Below, piece after piece: positions 35,232 to 45,818 of a stretch of DNA of 64,000 bases. The stretch is from Protea cynaroides. Taxonomy: Eukaryota; Streptophyta; Magnoliopsida; Proteales; Proteaceae. The position numbers were made by a program, and so were the translations under genes. Position 1 is the stretch's first letter. Every line of letters starts with the position of its first letter. The stretch spans positions 91,282,584 through 91,346,583 of the forward strand of contig CM053271.1 in assembly GCA_028583415.1 (NCBI GenBank), given 5' to 3'. Below the pieces are notes generated by a model, which saw only the letters and a program-made list of their open reading frames with translations, made no database searches and was not told the DNA's origin.

Positions 35232-36089
35232 TATAATATATATAATATATATAAATACTATGCACATGAATGAACTGGTTCGAAACGGGTTGAGACTGAC
35301 TTAGGTTGATTGAGTTAAACTGATATGGGTTGAGCTAGGTTGGACCAAAAGCGGCTTGAACTTAGTTGACCGGATTGATTGGAATTAATCGGGTTTTCTC
35401 TCCTTGTCATTTCATGGGTCATTTCCCATTTGTCATCCCGCATGGAATTTTTCCGATTGCCTCTATTCCAAATTTTTTGCGTTCATTTTGTAGAACATTG
35501 AAAATGAGGAATATAGGAACTGGAATCACCTGAATCCGATATAGAACGGAAAAGATATGTAGCTTTGAAGTTCTGACGATAATTTTGCATGCAAGCTTGC
35601 ATGGGACCCACTGGTGACTTCTACCTGGGATTTTTTACGTCCATTTTGTAGAACATCATGAATGAAGAATAATGGTCTTGGGATCATCTGAATCCGATGT
35701 CGGATGATTAAGATATGATGATTTGAAATTCAAACGATCCGACTTAGGATAATTTGCACGAAGGCCCCTGGGATTATTTATAATAACTTCATAAACCTCC
35801 CTTATATGTATCATCCGACTAAAATGGTCATATCTTCTTCATTTGATATCAGAATTGAGCAATTCTGGTCTCATTTCGAAGATAATTCTATGACCTATGC
35901 ATCCATACAAAATTATAACCCATGACCTTGCTGTGGACCCATTGAAAACTTCCTCAAATTCACAGACCCATTGAAAACTTTCTCTAATTCGCAGTCAAAA
36001 ATCCAAACTTCCGATCATCTTTCTCCTTTTGTTGTCCACACACCCGCAGGGCTTTGTTTAGCTGGGATGGCAAAAATGGGGTGCTTACA
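31532..36089 (+). repeat. LARD right LTR (4558 bp)
   Basis: It runs from TGTGAGGACAATGG to GGGGTGCTTACA and is directly followed by the CAAGA duplication. It repeats every feature of the left LTR in order. The (AT)n tract (35093-35228) is expanded and interrupted by TTTATTTATTTA. Confidence 0.92.
35093..35228. repeat. Expanded (AT)n tract in the right LARD LTR
   Basis: About 136 bp of AT with two TTTATTTA/AAATAAAT interruptions that make it self-complementary. The long plus-strand reading frame across it (34540-35229) is an artefact. Confidence 0.92.
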
Positions 36090-36094
36090 CAAGA

Positions 36095-36510
36095 ATGTCC
36101 TCCATCTGTTCATCATCATCACCCCCTACCTCTTCTGCATAAGCTGCATCGGCTGCTGCTGCTGCTGCTGCTGCTACCTCTGCCGCTACCCTCCTAAGCG
36201 GACGAGGATGTCTCTAACTCCTTATCACTGATCAACAGGTTATCCATCTTCATCCGGACAATGGCATCCCAGTCAATGTCTGATGTCATGGTGTCCTCAA
36301 CCGCAATCTCATCCCTCATATCCACTCGAAGGCGCTGCAGGAGTGTAGTGATAAGCCGGCCATATGGAAGGTTGCTTATCTAGTCGGGCATGGTAGCCTG
36401 ACGCATAGTCTTGATGATAATATAAGGAAGACGAACCTGCTCCCTAGTGCAGACACAATAAGTCAGGTATTGGGTGAGCTGAGACAAGTCACTGTAGTGG
36501 TTGCTCTAAG
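36095..36510 (-). pseudogene. H1 antisense gene, middle part (other side of the LARD insertion)
   Basis: The minus strand reads 'NLPYGRLITTLLQRLRVDMR', 'MTSDIDWDAIVRMKMDNLLI' and 'SDKELETSSSA', matching 'NLPYGRLITTLLTRLGIDLV', 'FSWVLDWEAIYGMGMLD' and 'VSDDERNAL' of the E2 protein. A (CTG)-type alanine/serine run lies near 36146-36180. Stops and frame changes are present. The N-terminal part is missing: the match stops near 36510 and gag sequence follows, so a deletion joined the two. Confidence 0.75.
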
Positions 36511-36539
36511 GGACAATATTATGCTGGATACCGATTGGT

Positions 36540-37793
36540 AGTAATACTGTACCCCCAGCACATGTTAGCCGTAACACAGTGCCTACCATACCGTAGGTCC
36601 CAGTAATGCACACCCTAGTGTAGAAGCTTAGTGCACAACAAGTAGTGTATCAAGGTGGTTACCCTTATCAGCCACCGATGTATGGGATAGCTGCATCATG
36701 GCAGAATGATCCGACAAGGGTTGAGGAATATTTTCTGAAGATGAAGCCTCAAACATTTCAGCAAAGGATCAAATCTATTGTGCCCATATAAGTAGGTAGG
36801 TTTACATAGGATGCGGTGCATTATTGACTTACTCTTATGATTAGAGAGAATGCATATACCTGATTCTAATTCTCGTACCTTGACAGAATACCTTCTTGAT
36901 TCAACCTGTCAATTGGAGTTATAGATGTTATTTCCTTAGAATTAGTCCTGATTATACCAATCTAAGCTACTCCCATGATCAACACCATGAATAGAGATAT
37001 GAACCGAATGAACATTTAAAGGTTTAATCATTCCGAATGTACATCTTTTCAATTTTATACCTGATTTATTGATGTACTAAAACTTCTCCAGATTTACTCT
37101 TGTAGTGCCTTGACCAATGGTACTATATACTCGATAGAAGCTGTAACCATGAGGTTAAGAACTGTAAAACCTCTATTTCCATATATTTGGACTATCGTGC
37201 AACTTAACGACCTTTGGATGGTGGTTGGATTACCATAGATTCACTCCTGATCCTTTAAACCTAAGTTCACTAGATAAAATAAGTGTTCGTCATTATACTG
37301 AATTCGAAAGAAGGAAATGAATCACTGTTGGATAGGCATTATGATTCTTACATTTCTCAACATCCATTGATAAGATGTTTAGTTAATAAGAAAATTATTG
37401 GAAGGAAGATGATTAAATTCATATTAGATTCTACAGCCGAGGAACCTCAGATGAAGTAATGGAGGATCTGTTTCGAGATTGCTGAATGGATGGATGTGAG
37501 TCATGTCTATAAAAGAGTACATGAGCAAAAAGTGAGAACTATGAAGAGTAGCCAGTAAAGAAATAGATAGCACTCAAGTAGAGTTAAAGACGACTATATC
37601 GGTATGAATTTTGACAAGGCAGAAGATTTCTAAAGGCAGATCTAAGAGTGGATACAAGGATGAAGTAAAAAATTATGACATTGATAGTATTCAGATTGGT
37701 ACAAGTAATACAGAGTTATGCCCAATGTCAAGTGAGATGATTAAGTAAATACCAATAGAGTTTGGCTGAATTAAAGAATTTATAAGCATATAC
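36540..37793 (+). pseudogene. H1 gag remnant
   Basis: The plus strand around 36640-36780 reads 'YQGGYPYQPPMYGIAASWQN' and 'DPTRVEEYFLKMKPQTFQ', collinear with gag of E2 ('YQYQPPMYGAYAPYQLDHSR', 'LIEHFLKMKPKEYNG') and H2. 'RENAYT' near 36845 corresponds to the 'KGDAHHWWKS' region. Beyond about 36900 the match fades into AT-rich decayed sequence. Element E2 is inserted after 37793. Confidence 0.7.
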
Positions 37794-40036
37794 TATCACA
37801 CCCCAATTCCGCACTATTCAGAATGGTGTGATGAACCGCTAATAAACCAACGGTTCAATCAGGATCTCAAATAGGCTGTGTCCGTTTGCTTAAACCATAC
37901 ACATCCACAACCATAATCAGAATAAATAAACAATAGTAAAAGTCTTATATATTAAATGAACTGAGAATTCTAAGAGTGATAACATAAATAAAATATCCAA
38001 TTATCTTTCATTGACTAAGACATAAGTAAATAAAATAATCAATTATATTTTCTGTATAATCTAAACAAATCTAATAAAAAATGCATGAGTTGCATTCACA
38101 TAACGAATCATGCGACTCCATCATAACTTCAGCGTCCATCGTCGTAGCATGTCCATACATAGGATCATTGATATAATCCTCCACAGTCGTACTTGCATCA
38201 TCAACTAAAAACATTCGACGTCGAAAGGGTGAGCACACATCACGGCTCAGTGAGCAAACAAAACAATGCAACAAGCATATGCATGCATACAATTCATATC
38301 TTTGGTCTGGTTCATAAGTTTGCAATGTGCTATAGAAAGGATAGGTGGCCGCCGCACCTCTATACACGAATGTGTGGAACCGTCCAACGGATCAAACACC
38401 ATTGTCGCTCCTACATGCACCCACCATGGAATAGAGATAGAGCTAAAGTGCTTAGGACCGCACCGCATTACACTTCCCCTGATGCTCTATCCATACCAAC
38501 ACGTAAGCCCATGTTAGCGAGGGCTTGCAAACTGCGGTCGCAACAAACCAATCCTAATGTCAAACAGTGTATCTAAGGCATCACCCCCAGCATCCCTCAA
38601 TACGTCCATAGAGATAAAGCTAAGGCCCTCCGACAGAGTCAGAGACTACACGGTCCGAGACCACCTCCCCTGATGCCCTACGACGTAATAGTTCTGCTAA
38701 GGTAATGGCGATACGACGATGCTAGTGGACAAAACATGAGTAGAGATAGAGCTAGAGTCTGGTGACCAGGATGAACCACAGTGTCATGTCCTCCCCCTGA
38801 TGCTCCACTGGCATCAAGTACACTAACCACAAACATACATTCACATGCCTATTCCTAGCATCATCATCACCAAGATGTTATAATAAACGAAATTAAATAT
38901 GCATGAACAGTAATAACAGGAATAGTGGATGACATGTGATATGCACATTACAATCATACAATCATAGAATCATACATGGTATTGGACTCAATAAACAAAA
39001 ACAGTTTATTATTAGCTAATTAGTTTAGGTCTTGTTCCCTCACCTTTGATTGAGTGTAGATCCTCGTTCAAGCTTTATGAATCACTTTTAAATCAGTAGA
39101 AAGGCCTAACAAGTCAATAGATTTTAATTAGAATTAATTCCAATAAATTTAGACTAACTAAAATCGTAGGGTCGCAGGTAGGGTAGCACCTAGGGTAGCA
39201 GTTTTCTGCGACCCTAGGGTGTAGGGTTGGACGTGGGGCTCGGATACCATTCGACCCTACGTGCGACCACACCCTCCCTGGGACTTCTTGAGGGCATGTG
39301 ATCGATCCTGTGGTCTCGTAGGTCCATTCTAAGATTGTTCTATGGCTCATAACTATGATTTTTACACACTTTCCATTGTCTATGATGATTACTTCCATGG
39401 ATTCCTTTGGAACTCGTCAATGGATGGATGATTTGGGTTTCTCTTAATCCTACCTTCTTCATAATCTATTCTAGGCTCTTAATTTATGAAGGAAATTAGG
39501 TTCATACCTAAAGTTGGCTGAGATTCAGAGGTTTCTCTGAACTTCCTCCTCTTCCTTAGTCTTTTCTTCAATTTTCCTTCTCTTCTTCTTTTCCTTCTCT
39601 TTCTCTTTCTCTCACTTTCAATTAGGGTTCTAAAAGGAGTGAAAGAGGCTTAGGGACGTCCTATTTATAAAGAAAAACCCTTCAAAATAAGTCTCATCGA
39701 GTTTAGGAAAGAACCCCTTGGAATTAGGAATGTTTCCTAATTTACGGTTTCTGTCTGTTATCGTAGGGTCGGACATAGGGTCGCAGAATCCGTCGACCCT
39801 ACGTCTTTCTAGTCATGCGACCCTACGACTAGAAAGTTATGGGTTGGACTTCTGTTGAGGTGGGGTCAACCCTACCTGTTTAGGCATGCGACCCTACCCT
39901 CATATTTGACTATTTTTGAGTTAAATTTCATACCTAGTCTTATGGTTTCTTCACGCACTTGGTCCACTTGGCTCGACCATGATAGGTAGACCTAGTACAA
40001 GATGGTAAGACTGGTTAGTTCGATACGGGTCTTACA
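37794..40036 (-). repeat. E2 3' LTR (2243 bp)
   Basis: On the plus strand it runs TATCACACCCC (G to A in the terminal TG..CA) to GGGTCTTACA. It is collinear with 47418-49640 with scattered point differences and small indels. On the minus strand a TATA-like 'tttataaatagg' lies near 39660-39672, followed by a purine-rich leader. Reading frames inside (for example 38071-38576) are not genes: they recur in every LTR of the family with disruptions. Confidence 0.93.
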
Positions 40037-40050
40037 ATTCCCCCCCTCTT
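40037..40050 (-). other. E2 polypurine tract
   Basis: The minus strand reads AAGAGGGGGGGAAT immediately before the 3' LTR start TGTAAGACC. It primes plus-strand DNA synthesis in this element class. Confidence 0.9.
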
Positions 40051-40114
40051 ATTAAAAATTTCATCCTCAAAATTTGTACATACCTTCCGGGTAAAAAAGG
40101 TGAGGATATTGCTT

Positions 40115-43100
40115 TCACATAGCGTTCTCTTCTTCCCACGTGTTCTCTTCTATATCTCGGCTCCTCCAGGTGACTTTAACATAATAGACGTCATGGTTGC
40201 GTAGTTGTTGAACCTTTTGACTAGTGATTTCAGTTGGTGCTACTTCGAATGTCAAATCATCAGTTAGATCTGGTGGATCTACTGTTAAAACGTGCGTTAG
40301 ATCTCTGACGTACTTCTTTAATAAGGAGATATGAAATACATCATGCACACTTGACATAGATGGTGGTAGTGCTAATTGATAAGCCACTTTTCCACGTTTA
40401 GCTAGAATCTCATATGGCCCGACATATCTCGGACTTAGCTTACCTTTCTGTCCTAATCGTTTTAAACCCCGCATAGGTGATACCTTAAATAATACCTTAT
40501 CACCTATGACAAATTCAAGGTCTCTACGTTGAGTATCTCCATACTGTTTCTGACGATTCTGAGCTGTTCTAACTCTTTCCTTGATAATGTCGACTACTCG
40601 ACAAGTATCTTCAACAAATTCTGGTCCAACGATGCTACGTTCTCTAACTTCATTCCAAAACAAAGGAGTTCGACATTTTCTTCCATACAGTGCTTCATAG
40701 GGTGACATCTGTATAGTAGCCTGATAGCTGTTGTTATAGGCGAACTCGATCAATGATAGTCTCTCATCCCATGATCCTTTAAAATCAATAACACAAGCTC
40801 GAAGCATGTCTTCTAAAATCTGAATGGTAAGCTCCGACTGTCCATCTATTTGAGGATGGAATGCAGTACTGAACTTCAACATTGTACCCATAGCCTTTTG
40901 CAATCCTTCCCAAAATCTTGAAGTAAAGCGTGGGTCTCTATCGGACACAATGCTTTCAGGTACACCATGTAATCTGACAATGTGAGTAGCTTGGCTAACC
41001 TCTCTAGGGTATACTTTGGTCGTATAGCTATAAAGCAAGCTGTCTTAGTCAGATGATCTACAATCACCCAGACCGCTTCAACTACTCGAGGAGTCAATGG
41101 TAACCCGGTGACGAAGTCCATAGTGATGTAGTCCCATTTCCATGCTGGTTCTGGCAGCGACTGCAACAGTCCTGCAGGTCTTTGTCGTTCAGCCTTCACC
41201 CTCTGATAATTTAAGCACTAAGACATGAATTTAGCTACATCTGCTTTCATTCATCTCCACCAATATAATTTCTTCAAATCATGATACATCTTTGTACTTC
41301 CAGGATGTACCAAATAGGCAATGGTGTGAGCTTCCTTCATTAGTCAGTGTCTAATGTCCAAATTTTTTGTTTCAGGAACACATACTCTTCCTTTGTACTT
41401 CAGTATCTTTTCATCGTCTAAGGTGAACTCAGAAATAGTCCTACCTTTTTTGATGTCTTATTGTACTGTTCTCAGATAAGGGTCTGATCAAATAGCTGCT
41501 TTCACTTCATCAATTATATCAGGTACAATCTTCAACGTTGCAAACATATTTGAAAACCGATGAATAAACCCTTGGTTGGTTGATTCACCTGGTGCATCTA
41601 TCACGAACTGCTCATTACCGTAATTAAACACTTTTCCTGTAGTACACATTGCTGCAGTTGTGCTAACCTCTCCTTGAGATTTTATCATTGCTTTTCTGCT
41701 TAGCGCATCAGCAACTACATTAGCCTTTCCTGGATGATACTGGATATCACAATCATAATCCTTCAATAATTCCAGCCATCTTCTTTGTCTCATGTTCAAC
41801 TCCTTCTGATTAAAAAGATAAGTGAGACTCTTATGATCTGATTTAATCTGAAATTTCTCTCCATACAAATAATGTCTCCATATCTTAACAGCATGTACTA
41901 CTGCCGCTAATTCCAAGTCATGAGTGGGATAGTTCTTTTCATGTGTCTTCAGTTGTCTTGAAGCATACGCAATTACTCGTTCTCCTTGCATAAGTACACA
42001 TCCTAAACCCAATCCAGACGCATCAGTGTACAAGATAAATGGTTGTCCTGGAATAGGAATAGTCAAGATCGGAGTAGATATCAATCTAGTCTTCAATGTT
42101 TGAAAACCTTTCTCACATTTATCAGTCCAAACAAACTTTTCTCCTTTCTTAGTCAAACTGGTGAGAGGTACGGCAATTCTGGAATAGTCTTCCATGAATA
42201 GTCGATAATACCCAGCTAGACCTAGGAAACTTTTAATTTCTGCAACGCTCTTTGATGCTTCCCACTTCACAATGGCTTCAATCTTGCTAGGATCCACTTT
42301 AATTCCTTCAGCAGATACAATATGGCCTAGGAAAGCGACCTCATTTAACCAAAACTCACACTTTGTAAATTTGGCGTAAAACTTCTCTTTCCTTAATCGC
42401 TGTAGAGCGGCTCTTAAATTCATGACATGAGTTTCCTTGTCCTTGAAGTATACCAATATATCATCAATAAACACAATGATCGACGTATCCAACATATCAT
42501 GGAATACCCGATTCATGAGTTCCATAAAAGTTGTGGGTGTGTTATTTAATCCAAAAGACATGACTAAAAATTCATAATATCCATATCTTGTTCTAAATGC
42601 TATCTTTGGAATATCTCCTTCCTTAATCTTCAACTGATGGTATCCTGACCGAAGATCAATCTTGGAAAACACCTTGGCACCTTGCAACTGATCGAACAAA
42701 TCATCGATCCGAGACAATGGGTACCAATTCTTGATTGTAAGCTTATTTAATTCTCGGTAGTCTATACACAGTTGGACACTACCGTCCTTCTTCTTTACAA
42801 ACAATACTGGCGCTCCCCATGGTGAAATGCTAGGTCAGATATAACCTTTGTCCAATAATTCCTGTAACTGTACCTTCAATTCCTTCAGTTTAGTAGGAGC
42901 CATTCGATAGGGTGCTTTAGATACTGGTGTGGCTCTGGGTATCAGATCTATAACAAACTCTATCGCTCGGTCGGGTGGTAGTCCTGGTAGTTCATCAGAA
43001 AATACATCTGGAAAGTCACGTACAACATCAATATTCTCCATTTTTGGTGCTTCCTTGGTGAGGTCGAACACTGATACTAGATACCCAACTCCTCCTTTCT

Positions 43101-43560
43101 CGAGGCATTTCCTAGCCTTTAATGCAGAGAGGATGAGTCTTCGTTTACGGAAAAGTTTGGTTCCCGCAAAACTAAACTCTGCTCCTTCCTTGTCTTTAAA
43201 TGTTAGTTTCTTTTCTGCACATAATAGGTTTGCAGAATGTCGAGCTAACCAGTTCATTCCCAAGATGACGTCAAAGTCTGTCATCTCAAGTTCAATCAAG
43301 GTTGCAACCAAAGTCTTCTCGTCAATAATAACTGGACATGGTCCATAACCTTTTTCTAATTCCACTTCTAATCCCATCGGCGATCGTATAAGCAGTTTGT
43401 AGTCTAACGATCTGAGGGGTAGATTCAGCTTCTTTCCAAATGACACAGATATAAAAGAATGCGTAGCTATAGAATCAAAGAGTACTCTAGCGGGTATGCC
43501 ATTAATAGGTACAATACCTGTGATTTGTTTTAGTTTTAGTCTACATGATCACACAATGTA
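40115..43560 (-). pseudogene. pol: E2 pol: protease, reverse transcriptase, RNase H, integrase, chromodomain (defective)
   Basis: Protease: 'LFDSIATHSFIS' near 43465 and 'DVILGMNWLARH'. RT: 'QLCIDYRELNKLTIKN', 'KIDLRSGYHQLKI' and the catalytic 'VFIDDILVY'. RNase H: 'ILYTDASGLGLGCVLMQG', 'LELAAVVHAVKIWRHYLYGE' and 'SDHKSLTYLF'. Integrase: zinc-finger remnant near 41215-41290, then D at 'DFVTGLPLTP', D at 'IVSDRDPRFTSRFW' and E at 'SPYEALYGRKC'. A chromodomain closes the protein ('FEVAPTEI' to 'VTWRSRDIEENTWEEE'). Defects: CGA to TGA at 42835 in 'GYIRPSISPWGAP', a TGA at 41488, two stops near 41220-41250 in the zinc finger, a frameshift near 40990, and TGA right after the chromodomain. The invariant glycine of the protease D-S-G is isoleucine here. 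Long open stretches (438 and 307 codons) show the damage is recent. Confidence 0.92.
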
Positions 43561-43653
43561 ACACAAAAAGAAAGGTTCAGGTCATACCTGTGACCACATC
43601 AGGCGATGCGATAGCATCTCAGATGTAAGAACATAAACCTTCCCTTGTTGTAG

Positions 43654-44907
43654 CTACTTTCTGGGTTTAGAACACTCTCTTGAATAATGTCCTATTTGGT
43701 TGCAGTTAAAGCATTTTACTCCTTCATTGTTTTGCTTTTGTTGCGGTTGAGCTGCTGGAGTAGTCTTGGCTGCAGCATTGAAGCCTTGAGTACGGAAGGG
43801 TTTGAATGTCCTTGTATTCCCTCCGTTATAAGAATTCCCATTTGGCCTTTTAATACCCCTGTTTTGAGCAAAGTAGCTCTCTTTCTGGCTCGACTCTATT
43901 ACTCGAGCAATTTGTACTGCTTCATTGTAGACCTTTTTTCCCAATCCCAGAACATGCTCATGGATGCTTCCCCTGAGTCCCATGACGAACATTTGGGTCT
44001 TTGTATTTTCCTCTTGCATGCTAGCAGGTGCAAAGAAAAACAGCTCCTCATAATGCTGTTGGTATGCATCCACAGTCATCTGGCCCTGATATAGACTCAG
44101 GAACTCTCTCTCCATAGAATCTCTAAAACTTCTGGGAAAGTACTTCTCAAAGAATGCCTCTTTATATATAGCCTAGGTCAATTGGGCATGCTTTGTTAAT
44201 AGATAAGTCCGTGTGGACTTCCACCAGTGGTGTGCATCGCCTTTCAGCATGAAGGTTGCACACAACACCTTTTCCTCCTCATTTACCGTCATCATCATGA
44301 AATTTCTTTCCATTTCATCAATCCAGTGTGCTAGCCACAAAGGATCTATTGGCTTACCATTATATTCTTTGGGCTTCATCTTCAGAAAATGCTCGATCAG
44401 TCGGGAGTGGTCTAGCTGATACGGAGCATAGGCCCCATACATAGGTGGTTGATACTGGTAACTGCCTTGAGCTACCTCAGGATTCTGTACTTGAGCCGGC
44501 ATGACTGGTGTTTGAGGTGTGTGGGGTACCATGTTGCTTCCCCCTAGTACTGTGCTAGCTTGTCCTGCTGGCATAGGTGTCGTATGTGCAGCTAGAAAAG
44601 CCATGCCTATAGCAGTCTACATATTGACTTGCACCTGCTGTATTTGTTGTAGCTGTTGAGCCAAGTTCATTACTGTTGTAGCCAAATCTGTAGGTGGGGC
44701 TGACAAGTTTGTAGGATTTGCCTGGCCACTAGCCACTGGCGGTGCAGTATTCAAATTCTCCTGTGCTTCATGATTTACATGGTTGTCTTCCTCCACAGGT
44801 GGTAGTGGTGGAATTGGGTTATGGCCTTGTCTGGTCACCCTTCGCCCAGCTATTTCCTGTTCTTGTGGTGGTAGTATCTGAAAACAATCATAGCACATGT
44901 GAGGCAA
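43654..44907 (-). pseudogene. gag: E2 gag with zinc knuckle (two in-frame TAG stops)
   Basis: One frame runs over the interval, broken by TAG at about 44614-44616 and 44170-44172; a further TAG separates gag from pol. It holds the retrotransposon gag core: 'EHFLKMKPKEYNGKPIDPLW', 'HWIDEMERNFMMM', 'LKGDAHHWWKSTR', 'LSLYQGQMTVDAYQQHYEEL'. It ends with the CX2CX4HX4C knuckle 'CFNCNQIGHYSREC'. The true start is uncertain: 'tgttttcag' just upstream of 'ATACTACCACC' (about 44880) looks like an acceptor site, so a short 5' exon is possible. Two of the TAG codons replace tryptophan (LT*AIYKEAF). Confidence 0.9.
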
Positions 44908-45371
44908 TCAATATAAGTTGTTCTCAAGTAAAAATCCATCTAATTAATATAAAAATTTCTAATTTTTCAGATCATTCTAACAAAATTCTGTATTTTCCAT
45001 CGTAGGGTCGATGGTAGGGTCGATCCTTATGCGACCCTAGGGTATGCGACCCTAAGAACACTGTCAGCTCACCGAGAGCCTAGGGTCGATGGTAGGGTCG
45101 GTATATGTCCGACCCTAGGTCCGACCCATGGTTCTCTGTCATATCACCGAGAGCCTAGGGTCGATGGTAGGGTCTGACGTAGGGTCACATATTTTTGTCG
45201 AATTCTGCGACCCTACGATCCAGAATCAGGTTTTTAAACCCGATTTTGGATTCATTTCCCATTCTTTCTCCTTTCTTCCAACTTAACCCGTTTCCTTGAG
45301 TTGTTACAGTAACGACCCCTAGTGTTTGGTGATCTTTCCTTCCGTTTGCGACTTCCACTCCTTCTCTAAAG
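44908..45371. promoter_or_regulatory. Divergent leader region between gag and the antisense gene of E2
   Basis: This region separates two divergently oriented genes. It holds repeated TAGGGTCG / CGACCCTA words (45000-45190) like those in the LTRs, then a pyrimidine-rich stretch 'cattctttctcctttcttcc' (about 45261) that reads as a 5' UTR exon for the antisense gene and ends in the donor TAAAG|GTATG at 45371/45372. It presumably contains the start sites of the antisense transcript; no TATA box is clear. Confidence 0.5.
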
Positions 45372-45813
45372 GTATGCTCTCTACTGTTTCCCATTTTTTA
45401 AGCTTTCTAAACTAGCTTTTTGTCCATTTACATCGTTTTCTTCAAATTAAACTTTTTCCAACCGTAAATATTTAATTTTTATTGGGGGCTTTTTCTATTG
45501 GTCACCTAATGGACGAAAGCCCTAAAAAATATTTGAGTTTCATCGGTTGGTTATCGAGAAACTTGAAATTTTCCATTTTTGACCTAATTTTGAGATTTTT
45601 CGAATTTATTGAAATTTCTTCAAATTCGATCTTTCTAGATTAAATTTCCAACTGTGTGAGCCTTGCAGGATGGTTTGGAACCTATGTAGGTCCTCCTGCC
45701 CAAGTGTTTGGGTGAAAAGTGAGGCTTTTGGCCAAATCATGCCATTATAATGCCAAAATTTTTTAGTTTTTCACCATTATTAATCTATTATTTGTTTTTC
45801 TGTGTTTTGACAG
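45372..45813 (+). other. 5'-UTR intron of the E2 antisense gene
   Basis: The donor AAAG|GTATGC and acceptor TTTTGACAG|ATAGT enclose 442 bp of AT-rich sequence six bases upstream of the ATG. H2 has the same arrangement (donor CAAAG|GTAAGT, acceptor CTTGTAG, 444 bp) with recognisable sequence inside ('acgaaagccct' / 'acaaaagccct', 'ggcttttggccaaatcatgcc' / 'ggcttttgaccaaattatgcc'). Keeping the same borders in two diverged copies supports real splicing. Confidence 0.65.
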
Positions 45814-45818
45814 ATAGT

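Larger units (their letters stand above)
22500..36089 (+). mobile_element. LARD-like non-autonomous LTR retrotransposon, 13.6 kb
   Basis: Two very similar LTRs (22500-26960 and 31532-36089) of about 4.5 kb flank a 4571 bp interior, with a perfect CAAGA duplication outside. The LTRs begin TGTGAGGACAATGG and end ..GGTGCTTACA (TATA in the left copy). The interior contains no gag, protease, RT or integrase motif in any frame, only low-complexity blocks, short tandem repeats and a GC-rich stretch near 31140-31400. This is the definition of a large retrotransposon derivative, mobilised by proteins of another element. It is inserted in the antisense gene of H1. I assign the plus orientation from TG..CA and the apparent relic of a leader; with no coding region the strand is less certain. 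Confidence 0.9.

Noticed and set aside
38071..38576. Frames of 73-127 codons recurring at 47695-48296, 57224-57588, 58034-58330 and 53187-53369
   Set aside because: They lie in homologous parts of LTRs; the frame is broken differently in each copy and no domain is visible.
39114..39398. 94-codon minus-strand frame and similar ones at 52118-52508 and 62625-62970
   Set aside because: They are produced by the repeated CGACCCTA-type words in LTRs, which are open in several frames on both strands.
42929..43348. 139-codon plus-strand frame opposite the protease/RT junction, and 135 codons at 43687-44094
   Set aside because: Antisense shadows of E2 pol and gag, which have clear domain matches on the minus strand.
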